Below are positions 11,757 through 23,483 of a DNA stretch of 64,000 nucleotides, piece after piece. Position numbers and translations under genes: made by a program. The stretch spans positions 22,822,653-22,886,652 of the forward strand of contig OX465105.1 in the NCBI GenBank assembly GCA_949987565.1, written 5' to 3'. Positions within the stretch are counted from its first letter, which is position 1. Every line of letters starts with the position of its first letter. The DNA comes from Luidia sarsii (taxonomy: Eukaryota > Echinodermata > Asteroidea > Paxillosida > Luidiidae). The notes below the pieces were generated by a model that was given only the letters and a program-made list of their open reading frames with translations, made no database searches and had not been told where the DNA came from.

Positions 11757-12599
11757 GATTTGCATTTTGGTAATTTTAGTCAGTAAGCAGTTTGCAACAT
11801 TTTTGTATATCATCGATAACTATGGCTAGAAGACCACTCGATTCAAGCTGATATATAAATTAAACGCAACCTATAGTTGTTCAGTTTAAGGGTCGGAGGT
11901 GAGAGCGCCACCCGTCGTGTTTGGGGTTTACGACTTAATACGTCCCCCACCCTTTCAGAGACGAAACCGTGCCTTAATTGTGCATTTGCTCGAAAAATAA
12001 AAGATAAAGAAAAAGTATACAAAGTCCCTATATTTTTTTGATATAGGCATACTCGGTAGAGGGTCGCACCAACATATTATGTTGCCGACAAAAAGTTGTC
12101 AGACGCACCGAACGAAGACATGTCTAGCGCCCTCTCGTGGTAGAGGACCCAATTTGCGCCACTCGATGCGCTGCGCATGCATCCAGACCATCGATACGAT
12201 ACGCTGCATGCTATATATACCACCTATCTCTCGATTTGCCAACATTGAAAATAACTCTATAAACAAAACAAAACGCTGTTGCCGAAAATAATGGCTTTCG
12301 TCAAATTCGGACTGAAGGATAACAACTGATACTGATAGCAGAAAAGAAGAGAGAAAAAAATCCATGTAAAACAAGCAGCATGGATTGGCCTAGCTGCGAC
12401 AATCGCAACCCAAAGGTCGAACACTTGGGGAGGTGATGTGGACATTTAATTTTATTTTTTTTCTCAGGTATCCGTGCAGCAGACTCACGGTTTGCCTAAA
12501 AGTGAATGAGTGATCGAGGCTCTAAAATGTATTTGAAAGAGGTACATAACTAAACTAGACAAGAGAATAAGTCACAACTATTAATAGGCCCAGTAGAGA

Positions 12600-13560
12600 A
12601 CAAGAACGGGATCGACTCAGACTCAGAGACAGACGATCATGGCCGGCAGTGACACTTTAGTGATGGCCAGACACAGACAATCGAATTAAGAACCTCCAGT
12701 GAGACTCAAAGTTTGTCTTGACAGGCTCGATACCCCGTCCGTTAGCGTGATCCATTCTTCCGCCAATCAGGATCAGCGTACCACCGACCACGGTGCCTGG
12801 GTGCCGCTGCCTGAACACGTCATGAATGAACGTAAGCTCCGAAGTTCCCGTCGGTCAACAAGGAGACTTGTTAAAAAGTCCACCATCGATCTTGGAAAAA
12901 CGGCGTCCGAAAAGCGCCATTCGCCGATGGAATGAGCCCTTTTCTCCAACAGTTATAAACGGAGCTGGATTAATAATTTGATTCGTTCTCACAACTTAAA
13001 AAGTAGGCCAGAATGGATAAAATCGGTCGTCGAGAACGGCGCGAGGTTGTAAACTATTAAGGATATCCCTTTGCCCCCCTGTAAACTATAATTGACGTCA
13101 TCGCCGGGAACTGTGACCTTTTCTGATTGGACGAAAGCCTCGCGCAGTGGATATAAGCCAATCAAATAAAGCCACACTGAAATATTCGGCTGCAGCAGCA
13201 AAGCATGCTGGGATAGGAGGCGATATAGAAGCTTACCGTAAACCTGCCGCACCGTCGTACATGTGCGTAGCGTCGAAATGTACCACTTGGGAGGCTGAAA
13301 ACCGGACCGAAATCTTCTCCCACACTCGAGCAGGGCAGCCAGGAACGCCGGAGAGGACGCGAGGGGGCCAAGTCGCATCGACCCGCATTGGAGGTTTGTG
13401 GCTTTCTCCGTCCAGCAAATCTAGGTGAATTCTCGTCTGCACCGCTTGCCGGTCGTATGGCCCAGTCGGCGTTCGGTTCGCTGCATAATTGATACGTGTA
13501 CATGTTTATCGCAATCATTCATAACGGCGTTATACTAGTGCCCGTATAATTCGTTCGTAT
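12600..13560 (+). promoter_or_regulatory. CpG-richer region around putative SERCA promoter
   Basis: CpG dinucleotides are visibly denser here than in flanking DNA, and the transposon density drops. Together with the promoter-like motif cluster at 13093-13164 this suggests a gene start. The short open frames in it match nothing I recognise and are not called. Confidence 0.4.
13093..13164 (+). promoter_or_regulatory. Candidate core promoter of the SERCA gene
   Basis: A perfect CRE palindrome TGACGTCA (13093-13100) is followed by an inverted CCAAT box (ATTGG, 13126-13130), a TATA-like ATATAA (13151-13156) and a CCAAT box (13158-13162). The region lies about 930 bp upstream of the start codon. 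A transcription start near 13180 and a non-coding first exon ending at a GT donor, for example 13425, would fit. The motifs are seen; the promoter role and the exon are inference. Confidence 0.45.
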
Positions 13561-13740
13561 GGGTTTCCCATGCATGCCCGGCCGTGCTTACACAACTGAC
13601 CATGTGGCGCACCACCCTACACAAAACTAAACACTCTTGCCAACGAGTGCGATGACTGAATTGTAGTTAAACGTTCCTCCTATTTTCTGTAAAATCCCCA
13701 GCGCAAGGCCTAATTTTATTTGTGTGCCGTGCTAGGCATT

Positions 13741-13854
13741 AGTCCGAGTAACTTGGACCCTTTCAATCGGCCTTAAAAAAAAAAAAAAATAGGGGTCGGC
13801 CCGACCTCTATCTTTTTTAAAAGGGCTATTGTAAGGGTCCAAGTTACTCGGGCT
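13741..13854. mobile_element. 114-bp fold-back MITE in 5' intron
   Basis: The ends AGTCCGAGTAACTTGGACCC and GGGTCCAAGTTACTCGGGCT are inverted repeats of about 22 bp. The short interior is an A-run plus a GGTCGGCCCGACC palindrome. It is non-coding and lies between the putative promoter and the first coding exon. Confidence 0.75.
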
Positions 13855-14063
13855 AGCAAGGCATATGATTGATGAGGCCTGTGTTTCTTTTTATTTCAGT
13901 GCCGAGTGTGTAAAGTAGCCTATAATTGAAGACTTACTGTGTAGAAGAACTACAACTAGAACTTTAAGAAGTACTAGAAATAGAATTTGGAAACCATGGT
14001 AGAACTATCAACTAGTTACATGTACCAGTACAACTACAAGTGCCTGTTTTTTTTTGGATTCAG

Positions 14064-14094
14064 GATTGTGGAAACAAAAGAAGAGCTTTAGAAG
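14064..14094 (+). other. 5' UTR segment before SERCA start
   Basis: A T-rich run ending TTCAG at 14063 looks like a 3' splice site, so the start-codon exon probably begins here and an untranslated exon lies upstream. An in-frame TAG at 14089-14091, two codons before the ATG, rules out an N-terminal extension. Confidence 0.55.
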
Positions 14095-14212
14095 ATGGAG
14101 TTGGCACAGGTGAAAAGTGTTGCAGAAACGCTGCAATTCTTTGGCGTGAAGGAATCTCAGGGACTCTCTGCAGCACAAGTTAAAGATGCTCAGGAGAAAT
14201 ACGGCCCAAACG
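14095..14212 (+). CDS. ATP2A: SERCA coding exon 1
   Basis: Encodes residues 1-39 plus the first base of codon 40, beginning MELAQVKSVAETLQFFGVKE and ending QEKYGPN. This is the N-terminal cytosolic piece of the actuator domain, with the family pattern FGV-x-GL-x-QV-x-KYG-xN. The 39-residue length equals that of vertebrate SERCA exon 1. The ATG has A at -3 and G at +4, a good start context, and an in-frame TAG lies two codons upstream, so the start is well fixed. The donor is G|GTTGGT, phase 1. Confidence 0.95.
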
Positions 14213-14752
14213 GTTGGTTTTTACCTCTTAAACTAGTCTTATTATTAATGTATTGACTCGATTGTTTAGGCAATGTTTTTGTAAACAATTTCCATCATGA
14301 ATTTATAATTGAATTTTCTTTGGATTTAGGAGGAAAAAAGAGAGGAAATGACCAGATGTATGACTTCGTATTTTATTGAGAAAGGTCTTGTTTTATGAAA
14401 AATGGATGTGTGTACAAATTTGTTAAGGCATGATTCAGCAAATTTTTGCTTGACACTATTACATGGATGACTGACCAAAGGCTTTTGGAAAAGAAAATTG
14501 CAAAACAAATATCAAATACTGTACATGTAAAAGGGGAAAAACATTTTTGATAAAACCAAATTCACTAGCGACTTAACTTTAGACTGAACCCTTGCCTCCT
14601 TCTCCAAACGAATAAGAAAAAAACTGTTATCTGTTAACCATAATGATGATTATCTTGGTCAATATTATTGAAAGTTGTTTTGCCTCATTGAATCAATTTA
14701 ATTTTGTCTTTCTCTTTCATATGAAATTTGCTCTGATTGATTGGTGACGCAG
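14213..14752 (+). other. Intron 1 of SERCA gene
   Basis: 540 bp, A/T-rich. It begins GTTGGT and ends GACGCAG. I see no repeat element or RNA gene in it. Confidence 0.85.
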
Positions 14753-14770
14753 AGCTGCCAGCAGAAGAAC
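14753..14770 (+). CDS. ATP2A: SERCA coding exon 2 (18-nt microexon)
   Basis: Only 18 nt. It completes codon 40 (Glu) and encodes LPAEE plus the first base of codon 46. The acceptor is GACGCAG and the donor is the consensus GTAAGT. ELPAEE is the nearly invariant linker between the N-terminal A-domain helices and M1 in SERCAs. The microexon is too short to show as an open frame but is required to join exons 1 and 3 in frame. The codon spanning to exon 3 reads CGC (Arg), where vertebrate and fly pumps usually have Gly; that substitution is conservative for the fold but worth confirming in cDNA. Confidence 0.93.
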
Positions 14771-15557
14771 GTAAGTGCAGCCAAAGCTTTACTCTGCTCT
14801 CTGTTTTCTCGCATCCGATATCTTATTGCCCAATCTGTCCACTAGCTTTCTTCTTTTATCTATCTTCTCTTATCCATATCTTGCTCCATCTTTTCCGTCT
14901 TATTTGTCCTTATCATTCAGCCTTGGAGATCCTGCCAGAAGAAAAACCTCTTTTTTTTTTTTTAAATTTGGAATGCTGATCATTTTAATCACTTTACAGT
15001 TTGTGACATTTTGTGTTACTGCTGTATCAAATGCACGTATTTTAATTATAAAGGGTCAAGGCTGTATTGCAGCTTCATTTTTAGTTTGTTGGTGAATTTG
15101 CTTAATTTAGAGTATGGATATAGATGTCAGTGGGTAAGGCTTAGGACAGATGGTTGGCATGTGGAGAAATTAGCACAAATTTTGTGTTTTGGGTAGAAGA
15201 TGAATTTAGCACCCAAGTTGACTTCTTTTAATCTAAACTTGTATGGCAAAGCATGTCAGGGTTTTGAGGCAATTGTACCCAACAAAACCTGGGAAACCAA
15301 TACAGAATTTCATTTCAGAATCGGACTCTCGGCAATTGTCTGTAGTACTAGCATTTGCTGTTGCTATGGTACTCTTTTGAAAGGTTGAGTATTCTGTCTC
15401 ACTTTTATGTGGCATTTGGTCGTTATTTTGAGGAAATTCCTACTTGGTCTCGCATCACGGCCAAATTACAGTCAGGTTGTTGGAAAACCCAGAGGGTTTG
15501 TTTGGGCAGAATTTGACAAGGTCCTGATTTTTGGGTTCCCGTTTGTTTTCTTTTCAG
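14771..15557 (+). other. Intron 2 of SERCA gene
   Basis: 787 bp between GTAAGT and TTTTCAG. It is T-rich, with short low-complexity runs. No mobile element is recognised. Confidence 0.85.
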
Positions 15558-15640
15558 GCAAACCCCTCTGGCAACTCGTCCTAGAACAGTTTGACGATCT
15601 TTTGGTTAAAATCTTACTTCTTGCAGCTGTCATTTCATTT
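15558..15640 (+). CDS. ATP2A: SERCA coding exon 3 (M1 start)
   Basis: 83 bp encoding residues 46 (part) to 73: [20 protein letters not shown] then LAAVISF. This is the amphipathic start and first half of transmembrane helix M1. Glu55 and Asp59, conserved acidic residues on M1 near the cytosolic Ca2+ entry path in SERCA1 numbering, are present. The acceptor is TTTTCAG and the donor GTAAGT, phase 0. Exon length matches vertebrate exon 3 as I recall it. Confidence 0.95.
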
Positions 15641-17493
15641 GTAAGTATCTGTTTCCTTCCTTCCAGGGTTGCTCCAAGATGTTAAAACTGACAAGCTCAG
15701 TTGTAGTTTGTAGTTAGTAGATTGGCTGTGAGTTATTTGGCAGTGGCCTTTAACCTAACAGACAATGTACAAAAGTACTGAAGCGCATAGAGAGATTTCA
15801 ATGGAATTATTATTTTTTGTGCTGGGGGTGGGATTTGAAAGAGTTACAATTTTGATAATTTCATTAGCATAGTTCTGCTGTAAGGTGTTGTCCTTTTAGG
15901 TGACTAGAGAAGGCTTTAGGGTTTTTCATGGCTAAATAGCTGTGTTGTATGGAGGAAGGTCAGATGGATTCTGGCTCATCTATATTCATATTGTAAATAT
16001 TTTATATTCTAAATGAGTGCTTGTATTCCCGCTAACCAAGGCTCTAGGTTGTGCTGTTTGTCATGCATGCTCCGACTAAACAGCTGTGCTCCCCTCTCCT
16101 AGAAATTTCTTTGCTCTAAACCAAACAAATCTTGTCTCGACACTGTCCTGACACATTCCATCCATTGCTGGTATTTGTTGTGATTTGTACCCACACGGAA
16201 CCTGATGGGTTCATAGTCATGCAGACCCTCACCACCAAGACTACTGGTCATCAGTCATGAACAAAACACCCTCATCACCGGCCGTTGGTTTGTTAACATA
16301 GGCCCTGACAAGATACGAAGCGTGGTTCATCACAAGCACACTGCTTGTTTGTTGACTTGAGGGATGAACACATTACACACTAACTTTAAATGTGTACTGG
16401 CAGGCCTTGTTTGTGGTCTTTACTTTATTGCTGCATTGCTATTTGTTAAGTGACATTTGCCTCAAAGGTGTGCCCTTTATACGGGCAGTACAGTGTGTAG
16501 TTTCTCTGTTCATTTGTCAGTGAAGTGAAGGGTCAACTCGTGCACGGTTGCTAAATTGACTGCGCGGCTCTGATCTGAATAGAATTTGTTACCACACCCC
16601 CTCAGCCCCTCCCATTGTCATTCCTCATCTGTAGTTGGTGTAAAAGCTCAGTGAAATTCACGATACCTATGTTGGACACTGTACTGAAATCAGATACCGA
16701 ATGTTTGTTGCCCAATTATCAATATCTGAAGTTACTACTCTACCGAAATGAAAAAAAAAGTGATTAGAAACCAATAAACCTGAAGAGATATCACATCTCA
16801 AAGCCGTTTTCACTGGCACTGACTGCTTCTCTACCATTCCAAATGTCAAGTGGAACTAACCGGGTCTTCTCGGACCTGGCAAACTCGTGGCAATTCCCGG
16901 AGAGAGGAATTTCACATGGTGTCTGTGCCAGCCCTCCTGACTGCGCATGCATACTTGCTGAGAGCTGTTCCTTATTAGCTTTAGATCAATGCCCGTCTCA
17001 CTTTATGTAGTGTACATTGGTCATTGCTGTTTGCCTGTCTTGGGGTACTATTCTTTGGTTGTCATTGAGTCAAGTCCTTGAACATTTTTTGTTCCAGATT
17101 GAAACAGTTATTCCAATGTCCTATGAGCTACAGTACATTGTATCTGTGCTTTGCTGTCTGTCTTCTTGCGATTGTGAAAGGAGGTCTTGTGGAATGAGGT
17201 TATCGGTGTCGCCCAGCAAGTTTGGACATGCGTAAATTTCAGCGACACACTCCGGCAGTTGTTGAGTTGCATTTGCTGTACGTCTGGGGGTTGAAATACA
17301 AGACATTGCACTCCCGCGTGCAGTAGGACTTTTGTCTAGAATCGGCTGTCGAGAAACGCAATAGGGAATCTGAGAGGCAAGCATGCAGTGAGTGGGTCTC
17401 TCTGGGTAGTAATTGTGTCATGCAGTCTAGAATTCCTGATTCCAGTACCATGGCATAATTGGATTTAAAAAGAAAGAAAGAAATGTAGGGGAA

Positions 17494-17587
17494 AAAAAAT
17501 TGGCAAAGAAAACTTTGACTGGACCTGGACTTGACTCTGTCTCAGGTTCAAGTCCCGGTCCAGTCAAAGTTTTCTTTGCCAATTTTT
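17494..17587. repeat. Fold-back dimer of the tRNA-derived SINE 3' part
   Basis: The arms AAATTGGCAAAGAAAACTTT... and its complement extend for ~40 bp each, with a ~12-bp centre. The right arm reads GGTTCAAGTCCCGGTCCAGT, a tRNA B box and acceptor-like end, then AAAGTTTTCTTTGCCAATTT. A whole tRNA-like head is present at 26778. Confidence 0.8.
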
Positions 17588-18665
17588 CAAATTGTTAAAA
17601 AGTTCCCATTCAGTTTTTCCTTTGTTTTCAGAAAATATTTTCAGAATTAATGGTGATTTTTATACCAAAGCAGAGTTCGGGATATTTTGCTCTTGTACTG
17701 TAGTTGATGGTGGGAATCTATGAGATGCTTTACAATGTGGGAAAAAAGGAGATTTCTTGGTCTGTTATTAGACAAGATAAGTTTTCTTGGTTGATGTGTA
17801 GTTTATGTATGTGTGCGGGGAGGGGGGGGGGGTGTGAGAAATCACTAGAGATAGGATGGAAGCGATATGTCTTAGAAAGTGGACAGGAGCCGAGTTGGGG
17901 ATGATGGTGTTGGTGTAAGATAGGGAGGGAGGGAGGGTAGGGGAAGGAGGAGGGGGGGGCTATAGGACAGAGTGCCAAGACATGTTCAGGGCCCTGCCTC
18001 GCTGACATTTACCAGGATGGCAGGCCCTCCTTGTACAGAGCTCCCAGAGCTGCTGGACTCCTGCCTTGCACTTAGCTGACATTTACCGTCCAGGCTCAGA
18101 AGAATGCGTGGCATGCCCTGTACTATGTCTGGTATGGCCAAGCAGGGCTTGCTCTCAGACTCTCACATCCTCGCCCGCAGTACATCCACCAGCAAATGAT
18201 AGGTTTACTCTATTTTTTGCCCACTGATTTTCCTCATAGTCTTTTTTTGCGTGTGTTAAATTTGAGTTGGATGTTGTTTTCAGGTTTATGATGAATAATT
18301 CAGTTTAATGGGGTGTTGTCTGAATCACACTTTTGTGAACGTCAGTAGCATTTCCTGGTGTCTGAAAACCCCCAGTTGGTTTTCATTTATGAGAGGGGTT
18401 TCTATTTTACGTATTTGTATGAAAGATGTCCCCCCAAATGCTGCTGGTGGGGCTGCACGTCTTGGACGATGTGGCATTTGGAAAAAGTCAGTCCACTCCA
18501 GGCTGACCTTAATGCTTACCTCCTATCCTGTCTGATCGTGTTATCGTCATTGAACAGAAAGATGTACGTCCGCCAGTGACCTAATCTTGGTTGCTGCTAA
18601 AAGCCCAGTCATTGTTGCCGATAAGTGAAAGGCTCTGAAATTCAACAGGAGGACTGAGTTTGATG

Positions 18666-18733
18666 CCCCCTCCCCCCTCCGCTCACCTCCCCCTCCCCTC
18701 CCCTCCCCTCCCCCTTCCCTCCCCCTTCCCCCC
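18666..18733. repeat. C/T-rich pyrimidine tract
   Basis: Imperfect CCCCTCC repeats, nearly all pyrimidine on the + strand. Low complexity, non-coding. Confidence 0.85.
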
Positions 18734-21049
18734 ACACAAATATGCAAGAATAAATCTGTGCACAAATCAGTTGATGCAACAGTGAATGGTGTCCCCTCCT
18801 CATTATGAAGGGAGAGACTGCGATGGCACACCCATGGTTTCCCAGGGCATTGAGTTCTAAAACGCTCTTGCGCAAAAAAATACCGGGCAGAGTTTGGGGT
18901 TACTACTACGCCGGCTTGCCGAGGCCCTGTCTCCCCACAGTTATGTGGAGCATCCAGTAACTTGTTAGTACAGCCATCAGTTGTATTTTTCGCTCTGGTC
19001 GTTCGATTCGGACCAGCTGGATTGTTGAGGTTGGGTTGAGTGATCCGCCTAATCCGTGTACTAGGCTGTCATTAGCATATTTACCCCTTTCCTGCGAAGG
19101 AGTCTTAGGTTGATTTTTTGTTATGGTTGGCAGTTTCTTCCCATCACCTTTGTTTGGTGTTTGACTGTGGGCATTAATTGAAGCCTGCATTTTGAGAACA
19201 GTTGGTCTAGGGTAGAGAAAGGCAAGGCAAGTTTGATGTACTGTACATGTTCACTAACGCTTGTTGACTTGGCAGTGGAAAATGCAGGGGAGATTTCCCC
19301 TCGCTTTTCAAAGTGCAGACAGCCAGCAGCCGACTCCATGTGCTTTGTTCACCGGAAGCCTCTTATAATCCTGTGTACACAAGATGGAACTGTGTTTTGT
19401 CAGTCCATGGAGAAGGGTATGCTTCGGTGAAGGATGAATGTGTGGTGGGTTTTTTTACTGGAAAGGGCAAATGACTATATTTAGGCTACAGTATATCAGA
19501 GGACAATAGACGGGAGTGTGTTGCACAAGTGAATACAGTAACTCTTTGCATGCTATGACTTAAGTATAAAAAAATTTGTAGGTTCTATAAATGCTTTCTC
19601 CGTACTCTATTACTGTAATCTGTTCTCTGCAATCTCTTTCCACACATTAAACAAATTTGTTCGATTTCATGCAAGGGCAATGCTAAAGACCTAAACATCA
19701 AAGCCAACTCTACCAATTTGTTTCGGGGAAAGATTATTTTCAAGTACATTTACTACAGCACACTTTACGTCAAGGTCATAAGTTAATCATTTCCATGTCG
19801 TGTGTTTTTTTTTTTTAGTGATGATTTGAGCAAATTATGCATTGATAATTAAAAATTAGAGGTTGAGCTAGACTTGAGTGGCCTGAATCCATTGAGATTG
19901 ATGTACATGTAACAGTTTGGATGTCCCAGAACTCGAGACGTTCCCGATCGACCAATTTGGTTCGCTGGAAGCACGCTGGAAGAGACCGGCCACGATAGAG
20001 CAGGGACAGTGTAGTAGGAAGGATTGCCTCGAGGAATGGTTGGTGCAGGCGCAGATAGCGGAGCTGCATTGATGAAGGAAGGGATAGGATGCATTGGGTG
20101 GGACATGCTTCTTTGCACATGCACATACATGTAGAGCGTGGATCAACTCAAATCTTATCCCACAGCATGTATCCTCCTCTCCCCCCAAGGCATTCCTGCC
20201 AAAGAATTCTCTTGTATGCACAGGAATTTGCTAATACTCGTCTTGGTGCGGTTGTGCGTGTGTGCTATGCCAGACAGGGGTAGACTTTCGGTATTTGTAG
20301 ACTGTCTAAGTATTATAATGTGTTGCATCACTGAGTAGCGGCTGCATAAAGGCGTACACTAAACATTACATTATCCAGAGGCTTGCCTTTTAAAATGCCT
20401 GCAGAGAATACTTTTGAGAAATGTTTGCATACATGGACATAGAAATGCAAGGTCCCTGAGCAAACGAAGTGACCATGGACAATATTGCAAGCTACATGTT
20501 AATTTTCTGTTGCATGTCGTAATCTGTAAGACTGTGTGTGCATCCAGGGCAGACGGCCCTAGATGCACTAATCCTGTCCATTAGAATTGTGCTGCCTCTG
20601 AGACATCTCATCGGGGATTGCCGTAGCACTGTGGAACTACACTCACAAATGAGGCATTGCATATTTATGTATGCAAATGCAAATAGTGCACAATGTACAC
20701 AAGCTTTTATTAGTATTAATGCTAATCCCAAACATCAAAACATGCACATGATAATTGATATGCAATGTGGTGGTGCAAATTCATGCATGTACAGTAACGT
20801 GAAGCGATACTGCTCATTTTCATGGACATGTGCATGATTTACATATACTGTATGAACACTTGTATCTTGTCATGTGAACATCAGGTCAGGAATCTTATCT
20901 CAAACATGACCTTGACTGGATAGGAGTCATGACTTGGCAAAGGCCTGTGAGTGACCACCCATCCCCCTAGTGCCCACCTAATGTACATATAAAAATTTGT
21001 ACATACACAGTACATGTATACATGTACAAACAGTTAGTGTGTCAGAGGG

Positions 21050-21480
21050 TTTTGGGGTGGCCGTGGATATAAAATATACGCGATTATTTGGATCGCGATT
21101 TGAATCACGATTCAAACTCCACTTTCTTTGCGTGTGTGGACACAATAAACGTGATTATGAATTTATTAGTGGGATTTCAATCGTGGTTCGGACTCTGCTA
21201 AAAGTAAGATTTTTAAAAATAATTTTGTTAATTTGTTACACAATGCGTGAGAACGCTCCGCTAAATTCGCACCATTTTTTAAAAATCCCACGATGGATTT
21301 TGCGCACATTGCATTTCCTGCCAGCAGCTTAATGCTCTGTTGTCAACAATGCTGGATCGAACAGCGTGTGCGGGAGAGCCAGGTCAACTCAGAGTCGATC
21401 GTTATAGCTAACCGTAATGGGCTCGCGATTATTTGCGACAAGAGTTTTTTGGCCTGTGTGGACATGTCCCAAAACTAAGG
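21050..21480. other. Possible degenerate element with CGCGATT motifs
   Basis: GATTATTTGGATCGCGATTT and similar CGCGATTATTTG phrases occur at both ends (about 21080 and 21423), with the phrase TGTGTGGACA near both as well. It may be an old MITE-type insertion, but no clear terminal repeats were found. Confidence 0.25.
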
Positions 21481-21894
21481 TTTTTGAATCTTTGTGGGAA
21501 TGGCCCTATACATGTAGGTGATCCATGTGTCGGCTGGGGGAGGGGTCCGAGGGTGATTTGGGTGACCTTGGAAATAGACAATCCTTTGTTCGGGATGAGG
21601 GGAGCCAAATGTCACTGAGGTAACCGATTTCTTGGCGTACAGTGTCGTGTTTGTGGCTCTCAGTCGCCTCTCTGATAGCCTCTCTCATACATGTACAATG
21701 TACATGTAGGTATGTCTGGAGTGCCAGTGTTGTATAGGGACGATGAGTTCCGCTCCTGTTTAGGTCACTGGGTGATCCGCAGAGTGGAAGTGCTTGATGG
21801 TGGACGATTTGTCCAAGTCACCCCGTCGGCCTGTGTGCTCTGTGGGATTCTGTTGACCCTAACACTGCTGTATTCAACAAGATCCTGCTTTGCC

Positions 21895-22075
21895 ACAGTA
21901 CATGTACCTACATGTACAGTGTACATGTACATGTACATGTACGTGTACACAGTACTTCATGTGTTGTACTGTGTACATCTACTGTACATGTGCACATTAA
22001 TTTACTGTAGGTTTCTATTAATGGCTGGAATGCATACATGTACATGTACAGTACATGTATGTACAGTACTGTACC
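21895..22075. repeat. GTACAT palindromic hexamer cluster
   Basis: Repeated ACATGTAC units, some in tandem and some broken by GTACAGT. The unit is its own reverse complement, so both strands read the same. Confidence 0.85.
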
Positions 22076-22204
22076 CCAATTCATGCCTGCTACAGTGCTC
22101 TTCAAGAGTAAAGAGTAAAGAGTAAAGACAAGCATTTTCATAATTTTCTCTGTAAAATTCATCTTCAATTCTCATGGTAAACAGGAATTGAGATCCCCAC
22201 TATA

Positions 22205-22879
22205 GGCCTTTTCACACTATGAAAAATCTGTGTTGAACGAGGGGTCGGACCCGTGTTGAAATGACTGACCTTTTCACATTACAACATTTCAACACGGGTC
22301 GGACCCGTGTAGAGCGCTCGACCCGTGTTGAAACCAACCTTGCTTGGGAGGTGGGTTGAGAGCTCTCGACCCGTGTTGAAAATTTCAACACGTGTTGAAA
22401 GCCGTAGTGTGAACGTCTCTGGGTTGAGTTTGACCCGTGTTGGGAGACGGCTGAGTGCGCATGCGTGGCAGCGCAACACCGGATATTGTATTGTGCAACG
22501 AACAAACATGCCAGATTTTGTTGTTGCATGCACGGACGTAAATTTATACGTCCGTGGTTTCACATGCACAGGCAGCGCTGCCTCTAATTCAGTACAGGCA
22601 CAAGAAACATGACAACTTCTCTGGCTGTAGGCACATAATTTGCTTGTCTTGAAGCAATATCCCTGTCATTATCGGAATGGAAAAAGGTGTCTTTTACATT
22701 CATGTATATAAGAAGCTCTCGCAGGGTGAGATCGGCAAAAAAACGGGTCCCTTACAAAGTCGTCAGAGATGCACTGTACGATGTCGACTTGGCGTGCGTG
22801 CATGTGGCGGCAGAAAATACGAGAAGTCGGACCCGTGTAAGTTTCAACACGTGTTGAACGTTCATAGTGTGAAAAGGCC
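22205..22879. mobile_element. 675-bp MITE with 19-bp inverted ends
   Basis: Perfect inverted ends GGCCTTTTCACACTATGAA and TTCATAGTGTGAAAAGGCC. Sub-terminal and internal ACCCGTGTTGAAA phrases recur about six times in both orientations, which resembles the repeated transposase-binding motifs of some DNA transposons. Non-coding. The flanks are TA-rich and the target duplication is not certain. Confidence 0.8.
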
Positions 22880-23377
22880 TTATAGCTTATGAGCACCTAC
22901 ATGTACATGTAGTGACTAGTGATGTAAGGTACATGAATTTTGTTCACATAAATCTTAACATTTATAAGATCATGCACATGCACTATGCTGTAGCAGCAAA
23001 GATGTACACTGTACATGTACATGCATGGACACCTTTGTAACAGCAACAATACACTGAATAAAGCAGTAGTATAATACATATGATATAGCGGTACATACAT
23101 GTACCGGTTCATGCATCTAACATTATGCTTTGCAGTCAAATGCACATTCTCCAGGCTGTGGCTGTAAAAGCAACCCTCAATTATTATTTTTATTTAAAAA
23201 GAAATAACGCAGTACACACTGCACAGCCACAAATTCCTCTGAGTGCCCATGTGTACACGTATACGATGCATGTGCAGTAGTTAAGATCCTGACCTCTGCA
23301 GTAATACACACGGTTGCTAGACTGTCATCAAGTGGTCACTCTGGCAGGATGAGTGTGTGTGGCAAAGCAGTGAAATT

Positions 23378-23391
23378 GTTGCCATGGCAAT
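23378..23391. promoter_or_regulatory. RFX-type X-box, near perfect
   Basis: GTTGCCATGGCAAT differs from the palindromic RFX consensus GTTGCCATGGCAAC in the last base. It lies about 500 bp upstream of exon 4. Confidence 0.4.
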
Positions 23392-23469
23392 GGCTGAATA
23401 GGACAGTGTGCAATGACTGACAGTGTTTTGGGGAGGGCAAAGCATTTTTGCAATCAAGCGTCGAAGCTG

Positions 23470-23483
23470 GTTGCTTTGGCAAC
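23470..23483. promoter_or_regulatory. Second RFX-type X-box
   Basis: GTTGCTTTGGCAAC is an inverted repeat with the same 14-bp layout and one change in the left half-site. It is 92 bp from the X-box at 23378, so the two could form a paired binding site. Confidence 0.35.

Larger units (their letters stand above)
5940..13080. other. Intergenic repeat-rich region
   Basis: I see no gene here. It holds several mobile elements that are listed separately: MITEs at 6031, 8246 and 8658, fold-back elements at 9229 and 11647, the repeat at 9719, a tandem repeat near 10868 and a SINE-like piece at 11202. About 6900-8200 is A/T-rich with no recognisable structure. From about 12600 the base composition becomes more CpG-rich toward the putative SERCA promoter. 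Confidence 0.5.

Noticed and set aside
12464..12520. Acceptor-like TTTTTTTTCTCAG followed by GTATCCGTGC as a SERCA 5' exon
   Set aside because: No clear donor follows and there is no supporting context; the promoter-like cluster lies downstream at 13093.
16800..17000. MITE suggested by AAGCCGTTTTCACTGGCA
   Set aside because: I could not find a matching inverted end nearby.
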